Below are positions 23,685 to 32,652 of a stretch of 64,000 bases of DNA, in pieces. This DNA comes from Bradyrhizobium rifense (GTDB taxonomy: Bacteria; Pseudomonadota; Alphaproteobacteria; Rhizobiales; Xanthobacteraceae), in the NCBI RefSeq assembly GCF_008123425.1, contig NZ_VSSS01000061.1, forward strand, positions 62,001-126,000. Direction: 5' to 3'. The notes under the pieces are model-generated. The model saw only the letters and a program-made list of their open reading frames with translations. It searched no databases and was not told where the DNA came from. Numbering within the stretch: the stretch's first letter is position 1; each line of letters opens with the position of its first letter. Both the position numbers and the translations under genes were made by a program.

Positions 23685-26162
23685 TTAGCGAGCCACCGAC
23701 AGCTTTTCCGTGATTGCCTTGCGCAGGATGCGCGAGAGCGATTCCACCGAGTACGGTTTCTGGATCAGCTCGAAGCCGCGGTGGGCGTTCTCTGCGAGCA
23801 CGTTGCTGTAGCCGCTGGTCAGCACCACCGGCAGGCCCGGATAGCGCTCGCGGATGATGCCGGCGAGCTCGACGCCGTTCATGCCGGGCATGATGACGTC
23901 GGAGAACACCAGATCGACGGCGAACTCGTTCTCGCCGAGGATGGCGAGCGCCGCATTGGCGTTGGCGACGCGGCGGGTGACGTAGCCGAGATCCTCCAGC
24001 AGCTCCGTCGAGAACTGGCCGACATCGTCATTGTCCTCGACCACGAGCACGCGGTAGCCGCGCCCGGTGGTGGCGCTTTCGCTAGTGAGCGATGCGGCTT
24101 CCTTCTCGGCTGCAGGGCTCTGCGCCTGCGGCAGATAGATCGTGAAGGTCGCGCCCTGGCCATGCTTGCTCTTCACCGCGATGTCGCCTTCGGACTGTTT
24201 TGCGAAGCCGAACGCCTGGCTGAGACCGAGGCCGGTGCCCTTGCCGACCTCCTTGGTGGTGAAGAACGGCTCGAAGATGGCGTCGATGTTTTCCGGTGCG
24301 ATGCCACTGCCGGTGTCGGCCACCGAGATCGCGACGTAATCTCCGCCGCGCGCCGACTGCGCGCGCAGGCTCGGGATGCCCTCGACCTTGCGCACGGCGA
24401 TGGTGAGGCGGCCTTCGCCGTCCATGGCGTCGCGGGCGTTGATGGCGAGATTGATCAGCGCCGTCTCGAACTGCGCGATGTCGGCGACCGTGAAGCAGTC
24501 GGCATCGTCGATCTCGACCGCGATCTCGATGCGGCCGCCGACCAGCGGCCGGACCAGCTGGGCCACGCCCTCGACCTGGCTGCCGACGTTGAAGATCTGC
24601 GGTTTCAGCGGCTGCCGGCGTGCGAATGCCAGAAGCTGCGCGGTCAGTTTTGAGGCGCGCTCGACAGTGTCGGAGATGGCGTCGACATAGCGGCGGCGAC
24701 GCTCCTCCGGCAGCTCGCGCCGGCGCAGGAAGTCGGTCGCAGAGCGGATGATGGTGAGGAGATTGTTGAAATCGTGCGCGACGCCGCCGGTGAGCTGGCC
24801 GATCGCCTCCATCTTCTGTGACTGCCGCAGCGCCTCCTCGCCGCGGCGACGCTCGGTGATGTCGACGGCTTCCGGCACCGCTCCGGTGATGTTGCCGTGG
24901 CGGTCGAGCACCGGGCGCATGCCGAACTCGAAATCGCGCTCGCCGATGGGAAGGCGCAGCCGCATCTCCATCCGCACCGCTTCGCCTTTCAGCACGGTAT
25001 CGAAGGCCTCGCGCACGGCGGCGCTCATGCCCTCAGTGGTGCTGAACCAGGGTGTGTCCCAGAACGGCTTGCCGATCACGTCCGCGGAGCTCGCCTTGAT
25101 GCCGTCGAGCGCGGTCTTGTTGGCGTAGAGCAATTCACCCTTGAGGTTGACCAGCCCCTGATACTGGTTGCTGGTCCCCAAAATTGCGCGCAGCCGCGCC
25201 TCGTTGGATTCGAGCTCGGCGGTGCGCTCGGCGATGCGCTCTTCGAGCGTCTCGTTGAGCTGCCGTAGCTCGATCTCGGCCTGCTTGGCGACGGTGATGT
25301 CGTGGGCGACGCCGATGAAGCCGATATGCTTGCCGGTCGGGTCCCAGCGCGGCTGTGATTCCGAGCGCAGCCAGCGCCATTCGCCGGAGGCATCCCTGTA
25401 GCGTGCCTCCAGCACGAACGGTTTGAGCGAGGCTTCACCCTGGACCGATTGCTGCAAGACATGCGGCAGGTCGTCAGGATGCAGCACCTTGCGCCAGTCG
25501 AATGCGATGGCCTGGTCGTAGGGCAGGCCGACGAAATCGACATAGGCCTGGTTGGCGAAGGAGCGGGTGCGGTCGAGCTTTGTGACCCAGATCGGCACCG
25601 GTGCGCTGTCGGCGATCAGTCGAAAGCGCTCCTCGCTCTCGCGCAAGGTCTCGCGCACCAGCATCTGGTCGGTGACATCGATATGGGCGCCGACGAGGCG
25701 GATGGCTCGACCGTCGCTGTCGCGTTCGATCTTGGCGACGACGCGGATCCAGCGCGTCTCGCCGTCGCTGGGGCGGACGATGCGGTATTCAGCGGTGTAG
25801 TCCTCGCTGGTCCCGGCCAGCGCCTCGAGGAAATGTTTGACGGTCGCGTCGCGGTCATCGGGATGGATACGGCTGACCCAGTCCTCGTGCGATTCATCTG
25901 CGGCCTCGGGCGGCAGCCCGTGGATCATCAGATATTCCGGCGAGCGGCGGTTCTTAAAACCTTCGCGGAAGTCGACCTCGAGCCCGCCGACCTTGCCGAT
26001 GCGCTGGATGCGCGCCAGCTCCGCCTCGCGCTCCTGGAGCGTGCGATAGGCTTCATCACGCTCCCGCGCGATGTCTTGGAGGTGCTGGCGCAGCCTTTCG
26101 GCGGCAATGGTCTCGGGCAAAGGATCGTTCAAGGCGTCGGCCGATGTGATGCGGGAGCGCAC
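23685..26162 (-). CDS. Multi-PAS hybrid sensor histidine kinase
   Basis: 825 residues, no transmembrane helix. A coiled N terminus (20-50) is followed by three PAS/PAC modules (about 55-165, 172-295, 325-440) with the usual PAC ends (HIDVTDQ, VAHDITVAKQ, EAVDITERRR). A short coiled coil leads to the HisKA box with His463 (GGVAHDFNNLLTIIRS). The ATPase domain has DTGSGI and GKGTGLGLSQ, and a C-terminal receiver (about 690-815) has its phosphoacceptor in DLVFSDVIMPG. It is probably a cytoplasmic sensor. The EamA gene follows directly. No separate output regulator is in this neighbourhood. Confidence 0.9.
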   Translation of the reverse strand: MRSRITSADALNDPLPETIAAERLRQHLQDIARERDEAYRTLQEREAELARIQRIGKVGGLEVDFREGFKNRRSPEYLMIHGLPPEAADESHEDWVSRIHPDDRDATVKHFLEALAGTSEDYTAEYRIVRPSDGETRWIRVVAKIERDSDGRAIRLVGAHIDVTDQMLVRETLRESEERFRLIADSAPVPIWVTKLDRTRSFANQAYVDFVGLPYDQAIAFDWRKVLHPDDLPHVLQQSVQGEASLKPFVLEARYRDASGEWRWLRSESQPRWDPTGKHIGFIGVAHDITVAKQAEIELRQLNETLEERIAERTAELESNEARLRAILGTSNQYQGLVNLKGELLYANKTALDGIKASSADVIGKPFWDTPWFSTTEGMSAAVREAFDTVLKGEAVRMEMRLRLPIGERDFEFGMRPVLDRHGNITGAVPEAVDITERRRGEEALRQSQKMEAIGQLTGGVAHDFNNLLTIIRSATDFLRRRELPEERRRRYVDAISDTVERASKLTAQLLAFARRQPLKPQIFNVGSQVEGVAQLVRPLVGGRIEIAVEIDDADCFTVADIAQFETALINLAINARDAMDGEGRLTIAVRKVEGIPSLRAQSARGGDYVAISVADTGSGIAPENIDAIFEPFFTTKEVGKGTGLGLSQAFGFAKQSEGDIAVKSKHGQGATFTIYLPQAQSPAAEKEAASLTSESATTGRGYRVLVVEDNDDVGQFSTELLEDLGYVTRRVANANAALAILGENEFAVDLVFSDVIMPGMNGVELAGIIRERYPGLPVVLTSGYSNVLAENAHRGFELIQKPYSVESLSRILRKAITEKLSVAR

Positions 26163-26379
26163 GTGCCGGGCCGATATTCACACAGACAAAGCGTGATAGC
26201 CATTGCTCAAAAAGGGAATAGATAAGGGAAACACCCCGCCGAACGGCGTGTGGCGGGTATGAGCGAACGCGGGGTCTGGCTATTTGTTCCAAACATTGGA
26301 ACGATGGGCCGTCGATGGGCGTATCTGCGAGGCGCTGCAACTCTCATTCGTAAAATACCCTTTCCCAAGAGGCTAAATC

Positions 26380-27450
26380 TTGAAGCTCTTTGTCTGCCAG
26401 GCCTGCGGCAATGTTCTCTATTTCGAGAACCGCGCCTGCGAACGTTGCGGCCACCGGGTCGCCTTCCTGCCGGAGAAGGAGACGATGTCGGCCATCGAGC
26501 CCGACGGGGAGGGCTGGGCCACGCTCGCCGACAAGGGCAAGGGGCGGATGCTGTGCCGCAATGCCGAGTACGATGCCTGCAACTGGCTGACCGATGCCGG
26601 CGATACCACCGGTTATTGCCGCGCTTGCCGTCACAACGGCATCGTGCCGGATCTCTCCGACCCCGCGCAGCTCGCGGGCTGGCGCGAGCTGGAGGTGGCG
26701 AAGCACCGGCTGTTCTATTCGCTGATCCGCTGGAAGCTGCCGCTCCAGACCCGGCAGGAGAACCCCGAGCACGGGCTGATCTTCAATTTCCTCGCCGATG
26801 ATCCCAACAGCGGCCAGAGAATCCTGACCGGTCATGACAACGGCCTGATCACGATCGCGCTGACTGAGACTGATGGCATCGAGCGCGAGCGGCGCAGGCT
26901 CGAGATGGGCGAGCCGTACCGGACGCTGCTCGGGCATTTCCGCCACGAGGTCGGGCACTATTTCTGGGACGTGCTGGTGCGCGACGGCGGCAAACTAGAC
27001 GAATGCCGAGCTGTGTTCGGCGACGATTCCGCTGACTACGGTGAGGCCCTGCAGCGCCATTATGCCGAAGGCGCGCCGCCGGACTGGCAGCAGAATTACG
27101 TCTCGTCCTATGCGACGACGCACCCTTGGGAAGACTTTGCCGAGACCTGGGCGCATTACCTCCACATCGTCGACACCCTAGAGATGGCTAGCGAGTTCGG
27201 CATGGAGGTGCGCCCCAAGGTCGACCGCGACGGGGAGTTGTCGACGCGAATCCGGTTCAACCCCTATGAGGCGAAAGGCGTCGAGGCGATCGTCGACGCA
27301 TGGCTGCCCTTCACCTTCGCCATGAACAGCGTCAACCGCGCCATGGGGATGCGCGACCTCTATCCCTTCATCCTCTCGCCCGCGGTGGTGGCGAAACTGG
27401 GCTTCATTCACAGCCTGGTCCGGGACGTGGCCAAGGCCGGGAAGCCGTAG
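26380..27450 (+). CDS. Zinc-ribbon putative metallopeptidase
   Basis: 356 residues. Start TTG 26380 with AGAGG 7 nt upstream; no ATG or GTG fits better. An N-terminal zinc ribbon has Cys pairs at 7/10 and 20/23 (CQACGNVLYFENRACERCGH), and more Cys follow (CRNAEYDACNW, YCRACRH). The second half has a gluzincin-type active site, HEVGHYFWD, and a downstream acidic helix (HPWEDFAETWAHYLHI) that may give the third zinc ligand. This domain order is that of the putative zinc-binding metallo-peptidase family (PF15887 as I recall). The substrate is unknown and no signal peptide is present, so it is cytoplasmic. Confidence 0.82.
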   Translation: MKLFVCQACGNVLYFENRACERCGHRVAFLPEKETMSAIEPDGEGWATLADKGKGRMLCRNAEYDACNWLTDAGDTTGYCRACRHNGIVPDLSDPAQLAGWRELEVAKHRLFYSLIRWKLPLQTRQENPEHGLIFNFLADDPNSGQRILTGHDNGLITIALTETDGIERERRRLEMGEPYRTLLGHFRHEVGHYFWDVLVRDGGKLDECRAVFGDDSADYGEALQRHYAEGAPPDWQQNYVSSYATTHPWEDFAETWAHYLHIVDTLEMASEFGMEVRPKVDRDGELSTRIRFNPYEAKGVEAIVDAWLPFTFAMNSVNRAMGMRDLYPFILSPAVVAKLGFIHSLVRDVAKAGKP

Positions 27451-27623
27451 GTCATCCAAGGGCTTCGCCGGGCCCGATCGGTCTTGCGCTGGTACGCCAG
27501 CAGGGCCGGATTTAGACCGTTGCCTCCGGCCAATTTTGATGTACCACGGGAGCCACACGGCCCGTTCCATAGGCCCCAACGGCCAGGGAAGGGTCCCGCC
27601 CAAGGTCGAGACTCAAGAAAAGC

Positions 27624-29639
27624 ATGTTCAAACGCATTCTGATCGCCAACCGCGGCGAAATCGCCTGCCGGGTCATCAAGACCGCCCGCAAGATGGGAAT
27701 TCAGACGGTTGCCGTCTATTCCGAGGCCGACCGCGACGCCCTCCATGTCGAGATGGCCGACGAGGCCGTGCTGATCGGCCCGCCGGCCGCGGCCGAGAGC
27801 TATCTGGTGATCGACAAGATCGTGGAAGCCTGCCGCAAGACCGGCGCCGAGGCCGTGCATCCCGGCTACGGCTTCCTGTCCGAGCGCGAGGCGTTTCCGC
27901 GCGCGCTGGAAGCCGCCGGCATCGTCTTCATCGGCCCTAACCCGGGCGCGATCGCGGCGATGGGCGACAAGATCGAATCCAAGAAAGCGGCTGCGAAGGC
28001 CAAGGTCTCGACCGTGCCGGGCCATCTCGGCGTGATCGAGGACGACAAGCACGCGGTCAGGATTTCCGACGAGATCGGCTATCCCGTGATGATCAAGGCC
28101 TCCGCCGGCGGCGGCGGCAAGGGTATGCGCATCGCCCATTCGAAGGCCGAGGTCGCGGAAGGTTTCAATCTCGCCAAGGCCGAGGCCAAGGCGTCGTTCG
28201 GCGACGACCGCGTCTTTGTCGAAAAGTTCATCGTCGATCCCCGCCACATCGAGATCCAGGTGCTGGGTGACAAGCACGGCAACGTGATCTATCTCGGCGA
28301 GCGCGAATGCTCGATCCAGCGCCGCAACCAGAAGGTCATCGAGGAGGCGCCGTCGCCGCTGCTCGACGAAGCCACCCGCCGCAAGATGGGCGAGCAGGCG
28401 GTCGCGCTGGCCAAGGCCGTGAACTACGATTCCGCCGGCACCGTGGAGTTCGTCGCAGGCCAGGACAAGAGCTTCTATTTCCTCGAGATGAACACGCGTC
28501 TTCAGGTCGAGCATCCCGTTACCGAGCTCGTCACCGGCGTCGACCTCGTCGAGCAGATGATCCGTGGGGCCGCAGGCGAAAAGCTCGCGCTCACGCAGAA
28601 GGACGTCACGCTGACCGGCTGGGCTGTGGAATCGCGCCTCTATGCCGAAGACCCGTTCCGCAACTTCCTGCCCTCGATCGGGCGGCTGGTGAAGTATCGC
28701 CCGCCGGCGGAAGTGAGCAAGGACGGCATCACCGTGCGAAACGATACCGGCGTGCAGGAAGGCGGCGAGATCTCGATCCATTACGATCCGATGATCGCAA
28801 AACTCGTCACGCATGCGCCATCGCGCGCGGCTGCGATCGAGGCGCAGGCCACCGCGCTGGATTCGTTCTATGTCGACGGTATCAGGCACAACATCCCGTT
28901 CCTGTCGGCGCTGATGCATCATCCGCGCTGGCGCGAGGGCAATCTGTCGACCGGCTTCATCGCCGAGGAATTTCCCAAGGGCTTTGCGGTGCGCGCGCCC
29001 GAAGGTGAAGTCGCGCGGCGGATCGCCGCGGTCGGCGCCGCCATCGATCACGTGCTCGGTGAGCGCAAGCGGCAGATCTCCGGCCAGATGGGTGGCCGCA
29101 TCGTGCAGCGTGAGCGCCGCCGTGCTGTCTGGCTCGACCATCAGGAGATCTTGCTCGAGGTCGCGCGCGAGGGCGAAGCCATCGCGGTGCGCTTCGTGGA
29201 CGCCGACGGCAAGGCCGGCAATGCACATCTGCTGCAGTCCGCATGGAAGCCGGGCGATCCGGTCTGGCAGGGCACCATCGATGGCCACTTCGTCGCGGTG
29301 CAGGCCCGCCCGATCGCCAACGGCATTCGTCTCGCGCATCAGGGCGTCGAGGTGCCGGTCTATGTCTGGACCGAAGCGGAAGCGGCGTCGGCGAAGTTGA
29401 TGCCGGTGACGACGGCCTCCGACACTGGCAAGAAGCTGCTGTGTCCGATGCCCGGCCTCATCGTCTCGATCGCTGTGACCGAAGGCCAGGAGGTCAAGGC
29501 GGGCGAGACGCTGGCCGTGGTCGAGGCCATGAAGATGCAGAACGTGCTCCGCGCCGAGCAGGACGGCACCGTGAAGAAGATCCACGCGAGTGCGGGTGCC
29601 ACGCTTGCCGTGGACGCGCTGATCTTGGAGTTTGCGTAG
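27624..29639 (+). CDS. pccA: Propionyl/acetyl-CoA carboxylase biotin-carrying subunit
   Basis: 671 residues. Biotin carboxylase domain 1 to about 450: MFKRILIANRGEIACRV, the glycine-rich ATP loop KASAGGGGKGM, ERECSIQRRNQKVIEEAP and the EMNTRLQVEHPVTE active-site strand. A linker/BT domain follows, then a C-terminal biotinyl domain with VEAMKMQN, where Lys at about 637 is biotinylated. Length and order fit PccA-type alpha subunits. It carboxylates biotin with ATP and bicarbonate for the beta subunit PccB, which is not in view. Propionyl-CoA would enter the TCA cycle through methylmalonyl-CoA. The acetyl- versus propionyl-CoA choice lies in the missing beta subunit. Confidence 0.92.
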   Translation: MFKRILIANRGEIACRVIKTARKMGIQTVAVYSEADRDALHVEMADEAVLIGPPAAAESYLVIDKIVEACRKTGAEAVHPGYGFLSEREAFPRALEAAGIVFIGPNPGAIAAMGDKIESKKAAAKAKVSTVPGHLGVIEDDKHAVRISDEIGYPVMIKASAGGGGKGMRIAHSKAEVAEGFNLAKAEAKASFGDDRVFVEKFIVDPRHIEIQVLGDKHGNVIYLGERECSIQRRNQKVIEEAPSPLLDEATRRKMGEQAVALAKAVNYDSAGTVEFVAGQDKSFYFLEMNTRLQVEHPVTELVTGVDLVEQMIRGAAGEKLALTQKDVTLTGWAVESRLYAEDPFRNFLPSIGRLVKYRPPAEVSKDGITVRNDTGVQEGGEISIHYDPMIAKLVTHAPSRAAAIEAQATALDSFYVDGIRHNIPFLSALMHHPRWREGNLSTGFIAEEFPKGFAVRAPEGEVARRIAAVGAAIDHVLGERKRQISGQMGGRIVQRERRRAVWLDHQEILLEVAREGEAIAVRFVDADGKAGNAHLLQSAWKPGDPVWQGTIDGHFVAVQARPIANGIRLAHQGVEVPVYVWTEAEAASAKLMPVTTASDTGKKLLCPMPGLIVSIAVTEGQEVKAGETLAVVEAMKMQNVLRAEQDGTVKKIHASAGATLAVDALILEFA

Positions 29640-29647
29640 AGCGTGCG

Positions 29648-29672
29648 CGTGGGGCCCTTAGCCGGCCCCACG
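29648..29672 (+). terminator. Hairpin after pccA
   Basis: A perfect 9-bp stem (29648-29656 with 29664-29672) and a 7-nt loop, 8 nt after the pccA stop. No T tract follows, so termination here would be weak. Confidence 0.4.
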
Positions 29673-29677
29673 ACCGC

Positions 29678-29757
29678 CGTCATTGCGAGCGCAGCGAAGC
29701 AATCCAGACTGCCTCCGCGGAAAGATTCTGGATTGCTTCGCTACGCTCGCAATGACG
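29678..29757. repeat. Extragenic 31-bp inverted repeat
   Basis: Arms at 29678-29708 and 29727-29757 are 31 bp with one mismatch, separated by 18 bp. The arm begins CGTCATTGCGAGCGCAGCGA. I remember such palindromes as common between genes in Bradyrhizobium. In RNA it would form a very stable hairpin after pccA and could protect or terminate the transcript. No coding content. Confidence 0.85.
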
Positions 29758-29797
29758 GAGTAAGTTGCGGCCGTGTCGCAACAGTAGAGAGGGCACC

Positions 29798-30664
29798 ATG
29801 GCCTTTCGTTCCCGCCGCGAGAAACTGCGTTCCATCCTGTCGGGCGGAGTTTGCGTCCATCCCGGCTCGGTCTACGACGCGATCTCGATCCGCATTGCCG
29901 AGGACCTCGGCTTTCCGCTCGGCATGTTCGGCGGTTCGGTGGCCTCGCTGGCCGTGCTCGGCGATCCCGATGTCACCCTGATCACGCTCACGGAGCTGGC
30001 CGAGCAGATGCGGCGGATGTCGCGCGCCGCGGCGCTGCCGGTGCTGGTCGATGCCGATCACGGCTATGGCAATGCGCTGAACGTGCGCCGCACGGTGCAG
30101 GAGCTGGAGACGGCGGGCGCCGCCGGCCTCACCATCGAGGACACGCTGCTGCCGGCCGCCTTTGGCGAGGCGAAGGCGCAGCTGATCTCGCTGGAGGAGG
30201 GAGTCGGCAAGATGAAGGCCGCGCTCGACGGCCGCAGCGATCCCTCGCTGATCATCATGGGCCGCACCGGTGCGGCCTCGATCAGCTCGATCGAGGACGC
30301 AATCCGCCGCGCCAAGGCCTATGAAGCCACCGGCGTCGATGCACTGTTCTTCACCGGCATCAAGTCGCGCGCTGAGCTCGAAGCCATCGTATCCGCAACA
30401 CGGCTGCCGATCGTGCTCGGTGGCGCGCCGGACGAATTGAACGCAATCGACTATCTCGCCAGCCAACGCGTCCGCATCGCGCTTCAGGGCCACGCGCCGA
30501 TCGCGGCAGCGACACAAGCCGTCTACGACGCCCAGAAGGCATTGCGCGAGGGCACGGCGCCGAAAGCGCTGAAGGGATTGCCGTCGGCGGAGCTGACCAA
30601 TCGCGTCATGCGCGAAGCCGAAATGAAAGCACGCAGCGCCGATCTGCTCGGGCTGAAAAAATGA
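29798..30664 (+). CDS. PEP mutase/isocitrate lyase-superfamily enzyme, oxaloacetate decarboxylase-like
   Basis: 288 residues. GAGAGGGC before ATG 29798 sets the start. The signature LVDADHGYGNALNVRRTVQE carries the Mg-binding Asp residues, and LTIEDTLLPAAFG has the Glu of the superfamily active site. MGRTGAASISS and the C-terminal pattern match the PA4872-type oxaloacetate decarboxylases as I remember them. These convert oxaloacetate to pyruvate and CO2 in the cytosol. Isocitrate lyase has a longer Cys-containing KKCGH-type loop that is absent here. The stop overlaps the acyP start. Confidence 0.82.
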   Translation: MAFRSRREKLRSILSGGVCVHPGSVYDAISIRIAEDLGFPLGMFGGSVASLAVLGDPDVTLITLTELAEQMRRMSRAAALPVLVDADHGYGNALNVRRTVQELETAGAAGLTIEDTLLPAAFGEAKAQLISLEEGVGKMKAALDGRSDPSLIIMGRTGAASISSIEDAIRRAKAYEATGVDALFFTGIKSRAELEAIVSATRLPIVLGGAPDELNAIDYLASQRVRIALQGHAPIAAATQAVYDAQKALREGTAPKALKGLPSAELTNRVMREAEMKARSADLLGLKK

Positions 30665-30960
30665 GCCGGGCGATCCTCCAGGTCGTGATCCGCGGGCGCG
30701 TGCAAGGCGTCGGCTATCGCGCCTGGGTCGAATACCAGGCGGTGACTTGCGGCCTTGAAGGCTGGGTCCGCAACCGCCGCGACGGCAGCGTGGAAGCGCT
30801 GTTCGCGGGCACGCCGAAGCATGTTGCCGACATGGTTGCGCTGTGTCGTCACGGCCCGCCGTCATCGCGGGTGGACAGCGTGACGAGCGAAACGGCCAGC
30901 GTGGATGAGCTGAACCTGCGCAGGGCGGGGGAGGCGTTCTCGGTGTTGCCAACGGTGTAG
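30661..30960 (+). CDS. acyP: Acylphosphatase
   Basis: 99 residues, the normal size. The phosphate loop GRVQGVGYR and the catalytic pair Arg20/Asn38 are present (GYRAWVEYQ, GWVRNRRDGSVEAL). It hydrolyses acyl phosphates such as acetyl phosphate. Its ATG overlaps the preceding stop in ATGA, so the gene is co-translated with the oxaloacetate-decarboxylase-like gene. The C-terminal strand (AFSVLPTV) is complete. Confidence 0.95.
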   Translation: MSRAILQVVIRGRVQGVGYRAWVEYQAVTCGLEGWVRNRRDGSVEALFAGTPKHVADMVALCRHGPPSSRVDSVTSETASVDELNLRRAGEAFSVLPTV

Positions 30961-30967
30961 TCGGCCA

Positions 30968-32488
30968 TCACCTCGGCAACTTCGAGATCGCTTCGCTTAG
31001 CTCGTGGATTTCGTAGGGCTTACGCAGGATCGGGAAATCGCCGCGCACGCCGGCGGCCGCTTCGCTGTAGCCGCTGGCGAGCAGGATCGGCAGGTCGGGG
31101 TGGATCTCGCGCAGGTGATGAGCGAGGCTGAGCCCGTCCATCTTGCCGGGCATCACGATGTCGGAGAAGACGAAGTCGACACCGTTGCTCTCGAGCTCGC
31201 GCAGCGCGGATTCGGCATCCGCGACCCGGCGCACGCGATAGCCGAGCTGCTCCAGCAGGCCGATGCTGACGATGGCGACATCGGGATTGTCTTCGACCAG
31301 CAGCACTGTGCCGCTGCCGCGCACCGGCGCGACCTCGAAGGTCTCGTTCGGCGCGGTCGCGGTTGCGCGCGGCAGCAGGATAGTGAAGGTCGTGCCCTTG
31401 CCGAGCTCGCTTGCGACCTTGACCGTGCCCCCCGCCTGATGCGCAAAGCCGTGCACCTGCGACAGGCCGAGGCCGGTGCCTTTTCCGACCGGCTTCGTCG
31501 TGAAGAACGGCTCGAAAATCTTGTCGACGACGTCGGAGGGGATGCCGAGCCCGGTATCGGCGACGGTGATGGCGACGAATTCGCCGCTGCGGAGCGGACC
31601 GTCCAGAACGATGTTGCGTGCGCCGATAGTCACCGTGCCGCCGTCGGGCATGGCATCGCGGGCATTGATGACGAGATTGAGCAGCCCCGTCTCGAATTCG
31701 GAGACGTCAGCCTTGATCGGCCAGACGTCACGCTCGATGTCGAAGGCGAGACGAACGGCGCTGCCGACGCCGGCGCTCAGAACCTCGCGGATCGCCTCGA
31801 TGCGGGCGCCGAACTGGATCGCTTGCGGATTGACGCTCTGCCGCCGCGCGAAGGTCAGGAGCTGTCCTGTCAGCGCGGCGCCGCGCTTGGTCGCGGTGTC
31901 GATCGCCGAGATTGCGCGCTGGAACTTTGAATCGTCGGGGTCGCCCTTCCTGAGGATGTGAAGGCTGCCGCTGATGATCATCAGCAAATTGTTGAAGTCG
32001 TGCGCGACACCGCCGGTGAGCTGGCCGAGCGCATCGAACTTCTGCGACTCTGCAAGCTGCGTCTGCATCGCCTCGAGCCTGATCTGCGCATTGCGCCGCT
32101 CGGTGATGTCGCGGGTGATTTTTGCAAAGCCGACGAGGGCGCCGTCCTCATAGATGGGATCGATGATGACGCTGGCCCAGAAGAATGTGCCGTCCTTGCG
32201 GACGCGCCAGCCTTCCTCCTCGTAGCGGCCCTGGTCCCGCGCGATGCCGAGGGCCCGCGCGGGCTTGCCGTTGGCGCGGTCGGTCTCGGTATAGAAGCGC
32301 GAGAAATGCTCGCCGAGGATCTCGTCGGGCGAATAGCCCTTGATCCGCTCGCCGCCGATGTTCCAACTTGTGATGATGCCGGTAGGATCGAGCATATAGA
32401 GCGCGTAGTCCGCGACTCCCTCCACCAACAGCCGGAAACTCCGCTCGCTTTCGAACAGGTCTCTCTGTTGATTGGACTTTTTTACCAT
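30968..32488 (-). CDS. PAS-domain hybrid sensor histidine kinase
   Basis: 506 residues from ATG 32488 (MVKKSNQQRDLFESE); the frame is open further upstream without a better start. One PAS domain (15-130, ending FAKITRDITERRNAQ) is followed by the HisKA box with His163 (GGVAHDFNNLLMIISGS), an ATPase domain (DTGLGIPSD, GKGTGLGLSQ) and a C-terminal receiver (about 390-500) with its Asp in FVFSDIVMPGK. It is soluble and built like the 825-residue kinase at 23685, to which it is clearly related. The PAS type with GYSPDEILGEHFSRFY is common in phytochrome-like and oxygen-responsive kinases, but the signal is not known. Confidence 0.9.
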   Translation of the reverse strand: MVKKSNQQRDLFESERSFRLLVEGVADYALYMLDPTGIITSWNIGGERIKGYSPDEILGEHFSRFYTETDRANGKPARALGIARDQGRYEEEGWRVRKDGTFFWASVIIDPIYEDGALVGFAKITRDITERRNAQIRLEAMQTQLAESQKFDALGQLTGGVAHDFNNLLMIISGSLHILRKGDPDDSKFQRAISAIDTATKRGAALTGQLLTFARRQSVNPQAIQFGARIEAIREVLSAGVGSAVRLAFDIERDVWPIKADVSEFETGLLNLVINARDAMPDGGTVTIGARNIVLDGPLRSGEFVAITVADTGLGIPSDVVDKIFEPFFTTKPVGKGTGLGLSQVHGFAHQAGGTVKVASELGKGTTFTILLPRATATAPNETFEVAPVRGSGTVLLVEDNPDVAIVSIGLLEQLGYRVRRVADAESALRELESNGVDFVFSDIVMPGKMDGLSLAHHLREIHPDLPILLASGYSEAAAGVRGDFPILRKPYEIHELSEAISKLPR

Positions 32489-32605
32489 TCCTAGACCCCG
32501 CCTCGACGGGGACAAACGCCTACGAGGGCGTTGGGTTCCCGTTCTCTGGGACGTTTTTAGGCAAATAGACCGGGCGGTATGCAGGACGCAAGGCGGTCGC
32601 GGCAC

Positions 32606-32634
32606 TTGACATGCAATCGCATCTATCAGATATT
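32606..32634 (+). promoter_or_regulatory. Sigma70-like promoter of the GbsR-type gene
   Basis: TTGACA (32606-32611), a 17-bp spacer, then GATATT (32629-32634). The predicted transcription start is about 32640-32642, at ATG 32641, so the mRNA should have no leader. Confidence 0.6.
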
Positions 32635-32652
32635 TCTGTCATGACAGAAATA
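32631..32652. promoter_or_regulatory. 22-bp perfect palindrome over the GbsR start codon
   Basis: Arms TATTTCTGTCA (32631-32641) and TGACAGAAATA (32642-32652) are perfectly complementary. The site spans the -10 element, the predicted start site and the first four codons. It is a strong autorepression operator candidate. Confidence 0.75.

Noticed and set aside
27408..29585. 725-codon minus-strand open frame across pccA
   Set aside because: pccA on the plus strand has every family motif; the antisense frame is a compositional by-product with no recognisable domain.
29741..30952. 403-codon minus-strand frame across the oxaloacetate-decarboxylase-like gene and acyP
   Set aside because: Antisense to two motif-complete, overlapping genes.
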